From: a virus
Reading direction: 5' to 3' (one strand)
IMG/VR virus record: IMGVR_UViG_3300042562_001318
Coordinates: 1 to 28,353 of that record
DNA length: 28,353 nt
Within the stretch, counting starts at the first letter, position 1; every line of letters starts with the position of its first letter. The notes beneath the pieces are model-generated. The model ran no database searches. It was not told the origin of the DNA and saw only the letters and a list, made by a program, of their open reading frames with translations. Positions 13,565 through 20,317 of the stretch are shown here, in pieces. Made by a program: the position numbers and the translations under genes.

Positions 13565-14246
13565 ATCTGCTGCCAAGGCAGATCAAGTCCTGATCCAAGG
13601 GGATCTAACCAGCCTGAGCGATGAGCAAAGAGCATCTTACTATTTGCGGGTATGCGATAGCCTAGGGCTGAACCCACACACCCATCCTTTTGAGTACATC
13701 AAGCTATCTGGCAAGCTCACCCTTTATGCCACTAGAGCTTGCAGTGATCAGCTTAGAAAGATCAATGGGGTATCTATTGAAATCATTTCTAAAGACTTGA
13801 CGGATGAGATCTACACCGTAGTAGCTCGAGCAGAAGATACTGCTGGAAGGCGAGATGAATCCTGTGGGGTTGTTTCGCTTAAAGGCTTAACAGGTGAGAC
13901 AAGAGCTAACGGAATCATGAAGGCTGAAACCAAGGCTAAGCGCAGGGCTACGCTGAGCATCTGTGGTCTTGGCTGGCTGGATGAAACCGAGGTGGAAAGC
14001 TGTGGCACTAAGGTAGTAGCACCTAGCCCATCAAGACCCATGCTAACCATGAATGAACCCAAGCAAGAAACCATGCTGAGTAATTTCAGAAGGTTGCTGC
14101 TAAGTGTTGACACCCAGTTCCCTGGCACCATGCAAAAGATGCTAGTTCATTATCAGTGTGACTCGGTGGAAATGATGACTGATGAAATCATGATTCAGGC
14201 TACAGAACTTTTGAATGCCAAACTTAGAAAGGGTGGTGCTGTATGA
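13539..14246 (+). CDS. Putative single-strand annealing/recombination protein
   Basis: This 235-residue protein starts 26 bases inside the CsrA-like gene after CCGAGGAG. Its core (about 17-155) includes 'LGLNPHTHPFEYIKLSGKLTLYA', 'DQLRKINGVSIEI', 'SLKGLTGETRANGIMKAETK' and 'KRRATLSICGLGWLDETEV', a pattern common in phage early regions. The ordering (L-NP-PF-Y...KLTLYA...K.ETKAKRR) resembles RecT/Redbeta-type annealing proteins. It is followed at once by a Gp157-family gene and an SSB-like gene, the standard partners of phage recombination. I infer ssDNA annealing during replication. The superfamily assignment needs profile confirmation. Confidence 0.55.
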   Translation: MTQVKPRSESAAKADQVLIQGDLTSLSDEQRASYYLRVCDSLGLNPHTHPFEYIKLSGKLTLYATRACSDQLRKINGVSIEIISKDLTDEIYTVVARAEDTAGRRDESCGVVSLKGLTGETRANGIMKAETKAKRRATLSICGLGWLDETEVESCGTKVVAPSPSRPMLTMNEPKQETMLSNFRRLLLSVDTQFPGTMQKMLVHYQCDSVEMMTDEIMIQATELLNAKLRKGGAV

Positions 14247-14752
14247 GCTTACTAGATCTAGCTTCAGGAGCTGCTGTGTTGAGGTTCTGGATGGAGAAGG
14301 ACACCATTACCGAAGAGGGAGAACTTAACCCAGTCATTGATGAACTGTTTGAAGAGCTGGAAGGGTCCATCGAAAACAAGGTGGAAGCTTATTGCAGAAT
14401 CATTAGGGAACTGGAACTGACTGCAGAATCCAGAACAGCAGAGGCTGACAGGATCAAAGCCCTGGCTGTTACAGATGCCAACGCAGCAAAGAACATGAAG
14501 GGAAGGCTGGTTTATTTCTTTGGATTACAAAACATCAAGAAGATGGAAACCCAAACCTTCAGGCTTTCGATCTGCGCTAATGGTGGTCATGCTCCTATTG
14601 AAGTGACAATCCCACCCGATCAACTCCCAGCAGAATTCCAAAAGCTGGAAATCAAACCAAACATGGAAACAATCAGGGAGGCTTTGAAAATGGGCACCTT
14701 CCTAATTGGTGTTACTGAACTTGCCCGTGGCACACATTTGAGGATTAAGTAA
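14243..14752 (+). CDS. Siphovirus Gp157-family protein
   Basis: This 169-residue protein overlaps both neighbours (ATGA and TAATG). Order of features: a helical N-terminal half (DELFEELEGSIENKVEAYCR, IIRELELTAESRTAEADRIK, ALAVTDANAAKNMKGRLVYF) followed by 'MGLQNIKKMETQTFRLSI'-type strand with a short 'ANGGHAPIEV' turn and a C-terminal beta part ending 'GVTELARGTHLRIK'. This is the Gp157 layout (KaetkRL..., T..F.i.i...g). The family is associated with phage recombination and replication modules and in some phages is reported to contribute to phage resistance of the host. Its molecular action is not known. Confidence 0.75.
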   Translation: MSLLDLASGAAVLRFWMEKDTITEEGELNPVIDELFEELEGSIENKVEAYCRIIRELELTAESRTAEADRIKALAVTDANAAKNMKGRLVYFFGLQNIKKMETQTFRLSICANGGHAPIEVTIPPDQLPAEFQKLEIKPNMETIREALKMGTFLIGVTELARGTHLRIK

Positions 14753-15219
14753 TGACTGTATCTGGTGAACCCGATTATGAAAAGCAAGTGGATCTGAATT
14801 CTAATTTTAGAAGCACCAAAGCTTCTGACCTAGAGGATGGCACCTACCTTGGTAGGGTTGAAAACGCATGGATCAAAGAGGTCAGTTCCCCTGTCACACC
14901 CTCAGGGAAACAAAAGGTCTTTGAGATTAACCTGGTGGTGGATGGCAGGTCTGTGCAGATCAGCTACTGGCTAGCCTCTGATGCCAACATGAAACGCTGC
15001 TTAATCAATTTGCAGAAAATTGGTTTTGATGTTCCGCAGTGGGGGCCGATGTTTGACCGACCCTACCTGGTTGAAATGGATAAGGCAGGGCTAGCGATGC
15101 GGGGCAAGACCCTGAGTTTTAGAAGAGATACCAATGGGCAATACAAGAATGTCACCCTTATGGCCTTGAGTGCGGACAGCATCCCCAGTCAGCCATCGGA
15201 AGATGACCTGCCCTTTTAG
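14752..15219 (+). CDS. ssDNA-binding-like protein with acidic EDDLPF tip
   Basis: This 155-residue protein starts in a TAATG overlap with the Gp157 gene. A beta-barrel-like core ('DGTYLGRVENAWIKE', 'KQKVFEINLVVDGRSVQISYWL', 'RGKTLSFRRDTNGQYKNVTLMAL') resembles DUF669-type phage proteins with an OB-fold. It ends EDDLPF, almost identical to the DDDIPF tip with which bacterial SSB recruits repair and replication proteins. It probably coats ssDNA for the annealing protein and recruits host factors. It is the last gene of this early block. Confidence 0.7.
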   Translation: MTVSGEPDYEKQVDLNSNFRSTKASDLEDGTYLGRVENAWIKEVSSPVTPSGKQKVFEINLVVDGRSVQISYWLASDANMKRCLINLQKIGFDVPQWGPMFDRPYLVEMDKAGLAMRGKTLSFRRDTNGQYKNVTLMALSADSIPSQPSEDDLPF

Positions 15220-15270
15220 ATACCCATTAGGGGTGGCGGGGTAACTCATGCTCCGAGACCTTTTGATGGG

Positions 15271-15296
15271 GCTGCTGTCACCCACCCAACAGCAGC
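15271..15296 (+). promoter_or_regulatory. Hairpin GCTGCTG/CAGCAGC in early intergenic region
   Basis: A seven-pair perfect stem (15271-15277 with 15290-15296) with a 12-base C-rich loop. The loop's CCCACCC could also pair with GGGGTGG near 15232. No T run follows. It forms part of a 193-base gene-free, structured segment (15220-15412). Confidence 0.4.
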
Positions 15297-15313
15297 AATA
15301 ATATTCATGCGCT

Positions 15314-15388
15314 TCAGCCTGGTTCGAGCCATATGAGATATACGGCCAAGTAACACACCTGACTTGTTGTCAGAACTGACCAGGCTGA
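15314..15388 (+). ncRNA. Putative three-helix RNA element in 5' leader
   Basis: TCAGCCTGGT (15314-15323) pairs perfectly with ACCAGGCTGA (15379-15388). Inside it are a hairpin GCC-ATAT-GAG-ATAT-AC-GGC (15328-15346) and a hairpin CTGAC-TTGTT-GTCAG (15359-15373), together a three-way junction of 75 bases. TTTTATATCACGGAGG and a GTG start follow, so it could be a leader regulator, a weak terminator or a small RNA. It is not a tRNA: no anticodon or T-arm fits. Confidence 0.4.
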
Positions 15389-15412
15389 TTTTATATCACG
15401 GAGGATTTTAAA

Positions 15413-16006
15413 GTGGATCTGATCGAACTAGGGAACACCAGTTTTCCACCGGACTTTCAACAAGAACCCAGCATTGAAACTGTAGCAAAACTTGCCAACA
15501 TCATGCTGGAAAATGAATGCTCCAAGCACATCCTTAAAGTGCAGAACATGGTGGTTACTCTGCGCAATGGTCATGTAAGCTTTGATCTGCTCGCACAGGT
15601 GCAGGGTGGGGTGAATGATGGGCTTAACATTCTCTACCCCATGACGATCACCGACATGGATGGGCTGAAACTCTGGGCTACCCAGATGACCTGCCTAGGA
15701 GCAAAGCCCTGGGAACTTGGCTATGGTCAACCCCTGTCCTTCGTTGAGGGTTGGGATGTTCTGAAGGCTGAGCTTAAGGATCAACTGATAGTTAGCCTAG
15801 CCACTCATTCTGTCTGTATTTATTTTCGTGCCAGTTACATCCTTTACGATGCTACCTGCTCTGAGTGCGTTAAAACCAGCCCACACTTCTGGTCGATCAC
15901 AGACCTTGAGATGTGGCTGAATCAAAAGGAATGGCTGGAATTCCCTGCTGAAGTTGGGGTGAAATATTTCTGCAAGAAATGTACCCGCAAGATTTTAAAA
16001 TTCTAA
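15413..16006 (+). CDS. Hypothetical protein with C-terminal zinc ribbon
   Basis: This 197-residue protein starts at GTG 15413, fixed by GGAGG ten bases upstream. The N-terminal 130 residues are of unknown fold. The C-terminal third has CSEC (Cys149, Cys152) and CKKC (Cys187, Cys190), a likely zinc ribbon. It lies downstream of a structured leader in the replication region. Nucleic-acid binding is plausible. The family is not recognised. Confidence 0.55.
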   Translation: MDLIELGNTSFPPDFQQEPSIETVAKLANIMLENECSKHILKVQNMVVTLRNGHVSFDLLAQVQGGVNDGLNILYPMTITDMDGLKLWATQMTCLGAKPWELGYGQPLSFVEGWDVLKAELKDQLIVSLATHSVCIYFRASYILYDATCSECVKTSPHFWSITDLEMWLNQKEWLEFPAEVGVKYFCKKCTRKILKF

Positions 16007-16020
16007 GAAGGAGAGATGAC

Positions 16021-16254
16021 ATGAATGAAAAACTACACCTACCCAACCCAGAACGATTGGCAGTATCTGCTAAGGAAGTTGCCAGAATGTTAGGCATTGG
16101 AAAGTCACAGGTGTTCAAACTGCTTCATGAAGGCCAGTTCCCTGAACCAATTCCCTTGGGGAAAAGGAATCCAAGATGGCTGATTTCTGATTTGGAAAAG
16201 TTCTTGGCATCTGGTGGAACCAACTATGAAAACCAAGGGGCAGCACCACTATGA
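16021..16254 (+). CDS. AlpA/excisionase-type HTH protein
   Basis: I place the start at ATG 16021, preceded by AAGGAG; an ATG at 15979 lacks a ribosome site and lies within the previous gene. The 77-residue product has the MerR-like winged HTH seen in AlpA and Xis proteins: 'AVSAKEVARMLGIGKSQVFK', then 'LLHEGQFPEPIPLGKRNPRW' and 'LISDLEKFLA'. It may direct excision with the integrase or act as an activator. Overlap ATGA with the next gene. Confidence 0.7.
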   Translation: MNEKLHLPNPERLAVSAKEVARMLGIGKSQVFKLLHEGQFPEPIPLGKRNPRWLISDLEKFLASGGTNYENQGAAPL

Positions 16255-16532
16255 AAGACCAGCAAACTTTCTTACCCTTTATGAAGGGTGATGGCTCAGC
16301 GATCAAACAAAACATCCAGCACCAGATGGAAGATGAACCAGACATTTTAAAAGAAGGACAGATGAAGGTGATTAAGAGAGCCTTAGAAACCTATCTGGAC
16401 ATCAGGTATTCTTCTAGGCGATTGCTTCTTCAAGAAGTATCAGCACACATAGATTCCTATGTTCAGAGATGGATTGAAGCAAAGTATCGAACCAATCGTC
16501 AGATATTAAAAACTAAAAGGCCTAAACAATGA
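16251..16532 (+). CDS. Small hypothetical protein
   Basis: This 93-residue protein is coupled to the HTH gene by ATGA and overlaps the next start. It is charged and mostly helical (KEGQMKVIKRALETYLDIRY, LLQEVSAHIDSYVQRWIEAK) with a basic C-terminus. The beginning 'MKDQQTFLPFMKGD' resembles a short protein-interaction peptide. No family is recognised. Confidence 0.5.
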   Translation: MKDQQTFLPFMKGDGSAIKQNIQHQMEDEPDILKEGQMKVIKRALETYLDIRYSSRRLLLQEVSAHIDSYVQRWIEAKYRTNRQILKTKRPKQ

Positions 16533-16825
16533 CTAGCCAACGCATCCCACATTTACCACCAGACGAACATGAAAACATCAGCGCATTCTTTGAGAGGTGC
16601 TCTGACCTAATCAAGGAACGAGCATCTGAGTATGAACCCCCAGCAATTAGCCTGGCTAAAATCGCATTGCACTGGCAGACCTACACCGACTGCAAAACCA
16701 CTCCCTACGATGTTGCCATAATGATGGCACTGTTAAAAATCGCGCGACTTTCTAAAGGGCATCATCAGGACAGTCTAGAAGATGCAGCAGCTTACTTAGC
16801 AATCGCAAACAGTCTAAAGGAGTAA
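16529..16825 (+). CDS. DUF6378-like all-helical protein
   Basis: This 98-residue protein overlaps the previous gene by four bases. The pattern 'FFERCSDLIKERASEY', 'LAKIALHWQTY', 'TPYDVAIMMALLKIARLSKG' and 'HQDSLEDAAAYLAIA' is that of the phage family DUF6378: helices with a conserved K-I-A-R and a D-S-L-x-D-x-A-x-Y motif, likened to MazG-type nucleotide pyrophosphatases. The acidic residues (Asp in TPYDVA, SLEDAA) could bind metal. A role in nucleotide pools is possible. Recognition is by pattern only. Confidence 0.6.
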   Translation: MTSQRIPHLPPDEHENISAFFERCSDLIKERASEYEPPAISLAKIALHWQTYTDCKTTPYDVAIMMALLKIARLSKGHHQDSLEDAAAYLAIANSLKE

Positions 16826-16826
16826 T

Positions 16827-16890
16827 CCACTGCACTGGGCCACCTCATCCTACCTGGGAATGAGGCAAGGCTGGTTAGACTTTGCAGTGG
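16827..16890 (+). promoter_or_regulatory. Structured element with terminator-like outer stem
   Basis: CCACTGCA (16827-16834) pairs perfectly with TGCAGTGG (16883-16890), enclosing a hairpin CCTCAT/ATGAGG (16843-16848 with 16860-16865). GTTTTTAT follows, so it may terminate transcription between the DUF6378 gene and the initiator, or act as a leader switch. Confidence 0.45.
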
Positions 16891-16903
16891 GTTTTTATCA
16901 CAA

Positions 16904-16923
16904 GGTGGGGGAATTACCCCACC
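16904..16923 (+). promoter_or_regulatory. Strong hairpin in the leader of the replication initiator
   Basis: GGTGGGG (16904-16910) pairs with CCCCACC (16917-16923) across the loop GAATTA, ending 19 bases before ATG 16943 and next to its AAAGAGAG ribosome region. It could limit initiator translation or be a protein-binding site. Confidence 0.45.
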
Positions 16924-16942
16924 CATAAATAAAGAGAGAAAC

Positions 16943-17707
16943 ATGAGCTACAAAATACGCAACTGGGAGAACTACCAGCACTTCAAGAATGGTTCACGGA
17001 ATCCACCATGGATCAAGCTTTACAAAGACCTCCTGAATAACCCTGATTGGCATGAGTTAGATGGTGACTCATGCAAGGTGCTAATCATGCTCTGGATGGT
17101 AGCCTCCGAGAACAGCGGTAACCTGCCTGATTTGAAAAAGGTGGCTTTCAGATTAAGGATGAATGAAGCCAAGCTAACTAAGGTAATTTCAGGGCTTTCT
17201 GGCTGGGTTTTGCCCAACGATATCAACATGATATCATCACGATATCAAGATGATATAGCAGATAAGAGTAGAGTAGATGAGAGTAGAGTAGATATAGAAA
17301 AAGATGTAGATGTAGATGTAGAGGTAGAGCATAGTTGTTCAGAACTGGAAGCCAGTTCCAAACCCTATGGCGATTTTGGTGAACCCCCAATCACATTTCC
17401 CACCAAAGGAACCCCTGCAGAATGGGTACTACCTATGGGGTTATTTTATGAGATTGAATTAACCTTCAAGGATGCCCCTATTTTGGATTGGATCAAACAG
17501 GCAAGGCTTTGGACCATTGCCAACCCAACCAAGCAAAAAACAGCAAGAGGGATGCCATCCTTTTTGATTGGATGGGTTACCCGACAGAATGATAGGCCAG
17601 CGCAGCCAAGAAGCTTTCAGGCCAATGGCAAAGCCAAACCCAATCTTCAAGAAGCCTTGGCAGCAATGCCCAAGGGATTTCAGTTACCACAGAGAGGCCA
17701 ACCGTGA
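16943..17707 (+). CDS. Phage replication initiator (replisome organiser) with internal origin
   Basis: This 254-residue protein has an N-terminal winged-helix type DNA-binding region of replisome organisers (about 1-90; 'PPWIKLYKDLLNNPDWHELD', 'VLIMLWMVASENSGNLPDLKKVAFRLRM'), a low-complexity linker (93-130; repeated S-R-V-D and DVDVDVEVE) coded by iterons, and a C-terminal part ('DWIKQARLWTIA', 'GMPSFLIGWVTRQND') typical of helicase-loader interaction domains. Its neighbours are Zn-finger and nuclease genes, with no helicase visible, so it probably recruits the host helicase. The architecture, with an origin inside the linker, is like lambda O. The upstream structured leader suggests controlled expression. 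Its stop overlaps the next GTG start. Confidence 0.75.
   Translation: MSYKIRNWENYQHFKNGSRNPPWIKLYKDLLNNPDWHELDGDSCKVLIMLWMVASENSGNLPDLKKVAFRLRMNEAKLTKVISGLSGWVLPNDINMISSRYQDDIADKSRVDESRVDIEKDVDVDVEVEHSCSELEASSKPYGDFGEPPITFPTKGTPAEWVLPMGLFYEIELTFKDAPILDWIKQARLWTIANPTKQKTARGMPSFLIGWVTRQNDRPAQPRSFQANGKAKPNLQEALAAMPKGFQLPQRGQP
17219..17329 (+). other. Putative replication origin: four iterons and a C-free tract
   Basis: GATATC or GATATA recurs at 17219, 17230, 17241 and 17252, exactly 11 bp apart. Bases 17260-17329 (70 nt) contain no cytosine and include two direct copies of GAGTAGAGTAGAT (17266-17278 and 17281-17293) and AGATGT triplets from 17302. Iterons followed by a strand-asymmetric, easily melted tract inside the initiator gene is the lambda ori design. 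Function is inferred. Confidence 0.6.
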
Positions 17708-18378
17708 ACATCACAATTAATGCAAACCAACCTTATTTCGACTGGCCCGATTGGATCCAGTTTCATTCAACTTTTTATGGCTGGGATGGCGAAAGGGAAT
17801 TAAAAATGCTACTCGCATGGTCAGTCTATTTTGCATCAGAGGGTTATGGACCTGAAGAACTGCTTGCAGCTTCAAAGGATCTGACAGGGGTCAAAATATT
17901 CAAACGAGAGGAAACCATTCACGAATTGGAAAAGGCTTTGCGGATCCGCAGGGAGAACTACCGCAGGACTACCAAACATGAGATGGCTGATTGTTCCATG
18001 TGTCGTGGCACTGGTCTAGTTCTGGTACCTTTCCTTAGCCATGTTAAGAATGGGATCTGGTCAAGTAAATCAAAGTGCTGGGTGAGCTGCATCTGCATCA
18101 ACTCCCTACCATTCAAAACCAGTGCATCAGGTGAAGGAAAGAAATCCGTCATGACCTTGGAAATCTATGAGCTAAAGAATCCAGACTGGATGCGACAGAT
18201 GGCGCAGTGTGAAGAGAGTGAGCGCAACCTGGCTAAAACCATTAACGAACTAAACCCCAATGGCAACAAGCCACTGGATGATATTCTTGACCGCATCACC
18301 AAACGATTCAAAGAAAATCCAGTTGCAGAACCACCACCCAAAATGATTGTTGATGCATCTGTTCGGACTTATGGTTAG
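17704..18378 (+). CDS. DnaJ-type zinc-finger protein of the replication region
   Basis: This 224-residue protein starts at GTG 17704, overlapping the initiator's stop. The middle has CSMCRGTG (Cys97, Cys100; the DnaJ-like CxxCxGxG) and a partner set CWVSCIC (Cys125, Cys129, Cys131). The N-terminal 90 residues are helical ('REKMLLAWSVYFASEGYG'-type), and the C-terminal part is charged. There is no Walker motif, so it is not a standard DnaC-like loader. Immediate coupling to the initiator suggests it helps origin firing or helicase loading. The exact family is unknown. Confidence 0.55.
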   Translation: MNITINANQPYFDWPDWIQFHSTFYGWDGERELKMLLAWSVYFASEGYGPEELLAASKDLTGVKIFKREETIHELEKALRIRRENYRRTTKHEMADCSMCRGTGLVLVPFLSHVKNGIWSSKSKCWVSCICINSLPFKTSASGEGKKSVMTLEIYELKNPDWMRQMAQCEESERNLAKTINELNPNGNKPLDDILDRITKRFKENPVAEPPPKMIVDASVRTYG

Positions 18379-18422
18379 ACTCTGCTTAGGGATGGATCCC
18401 GTAACAGGAAAAGGAATCCATC

Positions 18423-19040
18423 TTGCTTAGCACCGTTCAATTTAATCACAATGATACTGCCCTGCTTTGGATGGCAGGCAGTGCTAAGGCTGAGTGGTTC
18501 AGATCACATCGATGGCCTAACACCAAGACTCCCAAGCTCGCATCCTACAACCTCACACCCGATGAGGAACAGCACTACATGCAGTTCATTGGGCTGGCAG
18601 GTGAAGCTGCCATCCATCGGATCCTCTATGGTGATCTGCATAGGTTTTGGATAGCGCAAGGACTGCAACAGAAATCACACAGGGGAGATGGTGGCAATGA
18701 TCTGCCAGGGCTGGACATCAAATGTGCAGACATGATCGGTGGGAAAGTTCCCAACCTTCTGATTCAAGCAAAGCTAATCAAACCCGAAACCATTTACATC
18801 TTAGCAATCGCTTCAGTGGATGAACCCAAGAAGCCTGAACTGCTCGAGGTGAAGGTGCTGGGCTGCATCAGGGGTAGTAGTGCCAGAGTGCATGGATCTA
18901 TCGTTGAATTCCATTACCTCAACTACCTAGTATCAGCCGAACAGCTAACCCCTATTGATGTGCTGAAGTGGCCAGAGTTAGCAGGAGATCAACAACTACA
19001 ATTTGCAGATTGCTCACCTCATGCACAGGATGGGGTATGA
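18423..19040 (+). CDS. PD-(D/E)XK-like nuclease
   Basis: This 205-residue protein starts at TTG 18423, supported by AAAGGA (18410-18415). The core 'FIGLAGEAAIHRILYG' (Glu61) followed by 'GDGGNDLPGLDIK' (Asp93, Asp98, Lys100) and a strand 'LLIQAK' matches PD-(D/E)XK nucleases of the 'GDGG-D..G.DVK' type found in phages. It could be a resolvase or a restriction-like host-DNA nuclease. It overlaps rusA by ATGA, so it may serve recombination with RusA. The target is not predictable. Confidence 0.6.
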   Translation: MLSTVQFNHNDTALLWMAGSAKAEWFRSHRWPNTKTPKLASYNLTPDEEQHYMQFIGLAGEAAIHRILYGDLHRFWIAQGLQQKSHRGDGGNDLPGLDIKCADMIGGKVPNLLIQAKLIKPETIYILAIASVDEPKKPELLEVKVLGCIRGSSARVHGSIVEFHYLNYLVSAEQLTPIDVLKWPELAGDQQLQFADCSPHAQDGV

Positions 19041-19399
19041 AATTGCAGCTACCCATTCCACCATCGGCTAACCACATATTCCGAGCTACTAGGCGAGGTC
19101 AGGTGTATAGGTCCAAGAAATACATCGACTGGCACCACGCTGCTGAACTCATGGCATTGGCAACCAAGCAGGGCAAGCCAATCAGCCCACCCTATGCGGT
19201 CACCATGCTGATCATTGGTGGTCAGGGCTGGCGCAAGGATAGAGATTTGGACAACATCTGGAAGCCAGTGCTTGATCTGTTGCAGCACATCCATTTAATC
19301 AAAGAGGATAACTGTCAACACATAACCCGATTGGTTGTAACCTATCAGCCTGGGGATGGTAGACCCGCAGAATGCCATCTGACGATTGGAGCTGCCTGA
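19037..19399 (+). CDS. rusA: RusA-family Holliday junction resolvase
   Basis: I place the start at ATG 19037 (ATGA overlap with the nuclease gene), giving 120 residues, the same length as E. coli RusA. The family features are all visible: 'IPPSANHIFR' near the N-terminus, 'SKKYIDW', the catalytic acids Asp70 and Asp72 in KDRDLDN, Lys76, and Asp91 in LIKEDN, each at the number used for the E. coli enzyme. RusA cuts four-way junctions symmetrically, which would resolve branched DNA before packaging. An in-frame ATG at 18968 lies deep in the upstream gene and is unlikely. Confidence 0.9.
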   Translation: MKLQLPIPPSANHIFRATRRGQVYRSKKYIDWHHAAELMALATKQGKPISPPYAVTMLIIGGQGWRKDRDLDNIWKPVLDLLQHIHLIKEDNCQHITRLVVTYQPGDGRPAECHLTIGAA

Positions 19400-19710
19400 T
19401 GCCTTGGGATCCTAAGCCACACAACCCAGAAGGGAATGGGAAGAAAAAGAAACAGCACCCATCCAGACCTGACCGCAGACATCGAGGGTATGACCACACC
19501 TGGTCTAAGATCCGATTAGCGGTACTCAGGGAAGATCCTGTGTGCGTTAAGTGCTTATCACCTGCCACAGTAGTGGATCATATCAAGCCCCTCAAGGATG
19601 GTGGCAGCAATGACAGGCTAAACCTTCAGCCTATGTGCGCATCATGCCACAACAGCAAGACATGGCATGAAACATGGGAAAAAAAGATAGTTAGGAAGAA
19701 AAAGCCCTGA
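19399..19710 (+). CDS. HNH endonuclease beside terminase
   Basis: I place the start at ATG 19399, overlapping the rusA stop (TGATG); 103 residues. After a Lys-rich start the HNH core is clear: CVKC (Cys49, Cys52), VVDHIKPLKDGG (Asp60, His61), NLQPMC (Asn75 to Cys80) and CASCHNSKT (Cys80, Cys83, His84). HK97-type phages carry such an HNH gene just before terS and terL, where the protein is needed for cos cleavage together with terminase. That role is the best inference here. Confidence 0.85.
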   Translation: MPWDPKPHNPEGNGKKKKQHPSRPDRRHRGYDHTWSKIRLAVLREDPVCVKCLSPATVVDHIKPLKDGGSNDRLNLQPMCASCHNSKTWHETWEKKIVRKKKP

Positions 19711-19792
19711 AAATCAACATGACAGATTGACAGGGTAGGGGGGGGTCGAGAAATCCGACAGGTGTACAGAAGTACCCTCTCGTAAAGTCGCA

Positions 19793-19822
19793 CGATTTTG
19801 AACCGATTTTTTAACCGATTTT
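19793..19822 (+). repeat. Three CGATTTT repeats upstream of terS
   Basis: CGATTTT occurs at 19793, 19804 and 19816, about one helical turn apart, with the spacers GAAC and TTAAC. They precede the GAAAGGA ribosome site of terS. Position suggests binding sites for the small terminase or a regulator. An eight-G run lies at 19738-19745. The gap 19711-19834 holds no gene. Confidence 0.45.
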
Positions 19823-19834
19823 GAAAGGATATGT

Positions 19835-20317
19835 ATGAAGCGAGGGAAGAAGCCAATTAAAAGAGTCTTGATATCTCAAAAAGCTGATCCGAGACCAGGC
19901 ACAATTAATCCAAACCCTGTTGAATGGAAAGTTACTGACCCAGTGATGCCCGACTGGTTAGATAAAGTTGGAAAAAAGAAATGGCTCGAGTTGATGAATG
20001 GATTAAAGCCGATGGCAATTTTATCACCAGTGGATTCAGATCTGATTGCTAACTACTGCGCCTTGTATTCTCAGGTGGTGAGATGCCAGCACAAAATAAA
20101 TGAGACAGAAGGTTTCATCGAGACTGCAGGTGGCAGTGTGAAAAGTCATCCAGCAGTGGATCAGTTCACCGCACTTTCATCACGCATGCTAGCCATGGGA
20201 AAATGCCTGGGCTTATCACCACTGGCCAGAGTTAAGTTAGTGGCAGATCCACAGGTGCAGGAAAAAAACTGGCTGAGTGAAATCTGTGGAGTAGATGACA
20301 AGGAGGCTGATGAGTAA
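19835..20317 (+). CDS. terS: Terminase small subunit, P27 family
   Basis: This 160-residue protein starts at ATG 19835 after GAAAGGA. 'PVMPDWLDKVGKKKWLEL' (the family's W-x-E motif region), 'LSPVDSDLIANYCALYSQVV', 'GGSVKSHPAVDQF' and 'LGLSPLARVKL' are in the order seen in P27-type small terminases. The subunit recognises packaging DNA and passes it to the large subunit. Position between the HNH gene and terL is standard. Its end overlaps the terL start. Confidence 0.85.
   Translation: MKRGKKPIKRVLISQKADPRPGTINPNPVEWKVTDPVMPDWLDKVGKKKWLELMNGLKPMAILSPVDSDLIANYCALYSQVVRCQHKINETEGFIETAGGSVKSHPAVDQFTALSSRMLAMGKCLGLSPLARVKLVADPQVQEKNWLSEICGVDDKEADE

Noticed and set aside
15314-15388. A tRNA-like gene, because the element is tRNA-sized with GGTTCGAGCC
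   Set aside because: The T-loop-like bases are at the 5' end and cannot pair as a T-stem, and there is no anticodon arm.
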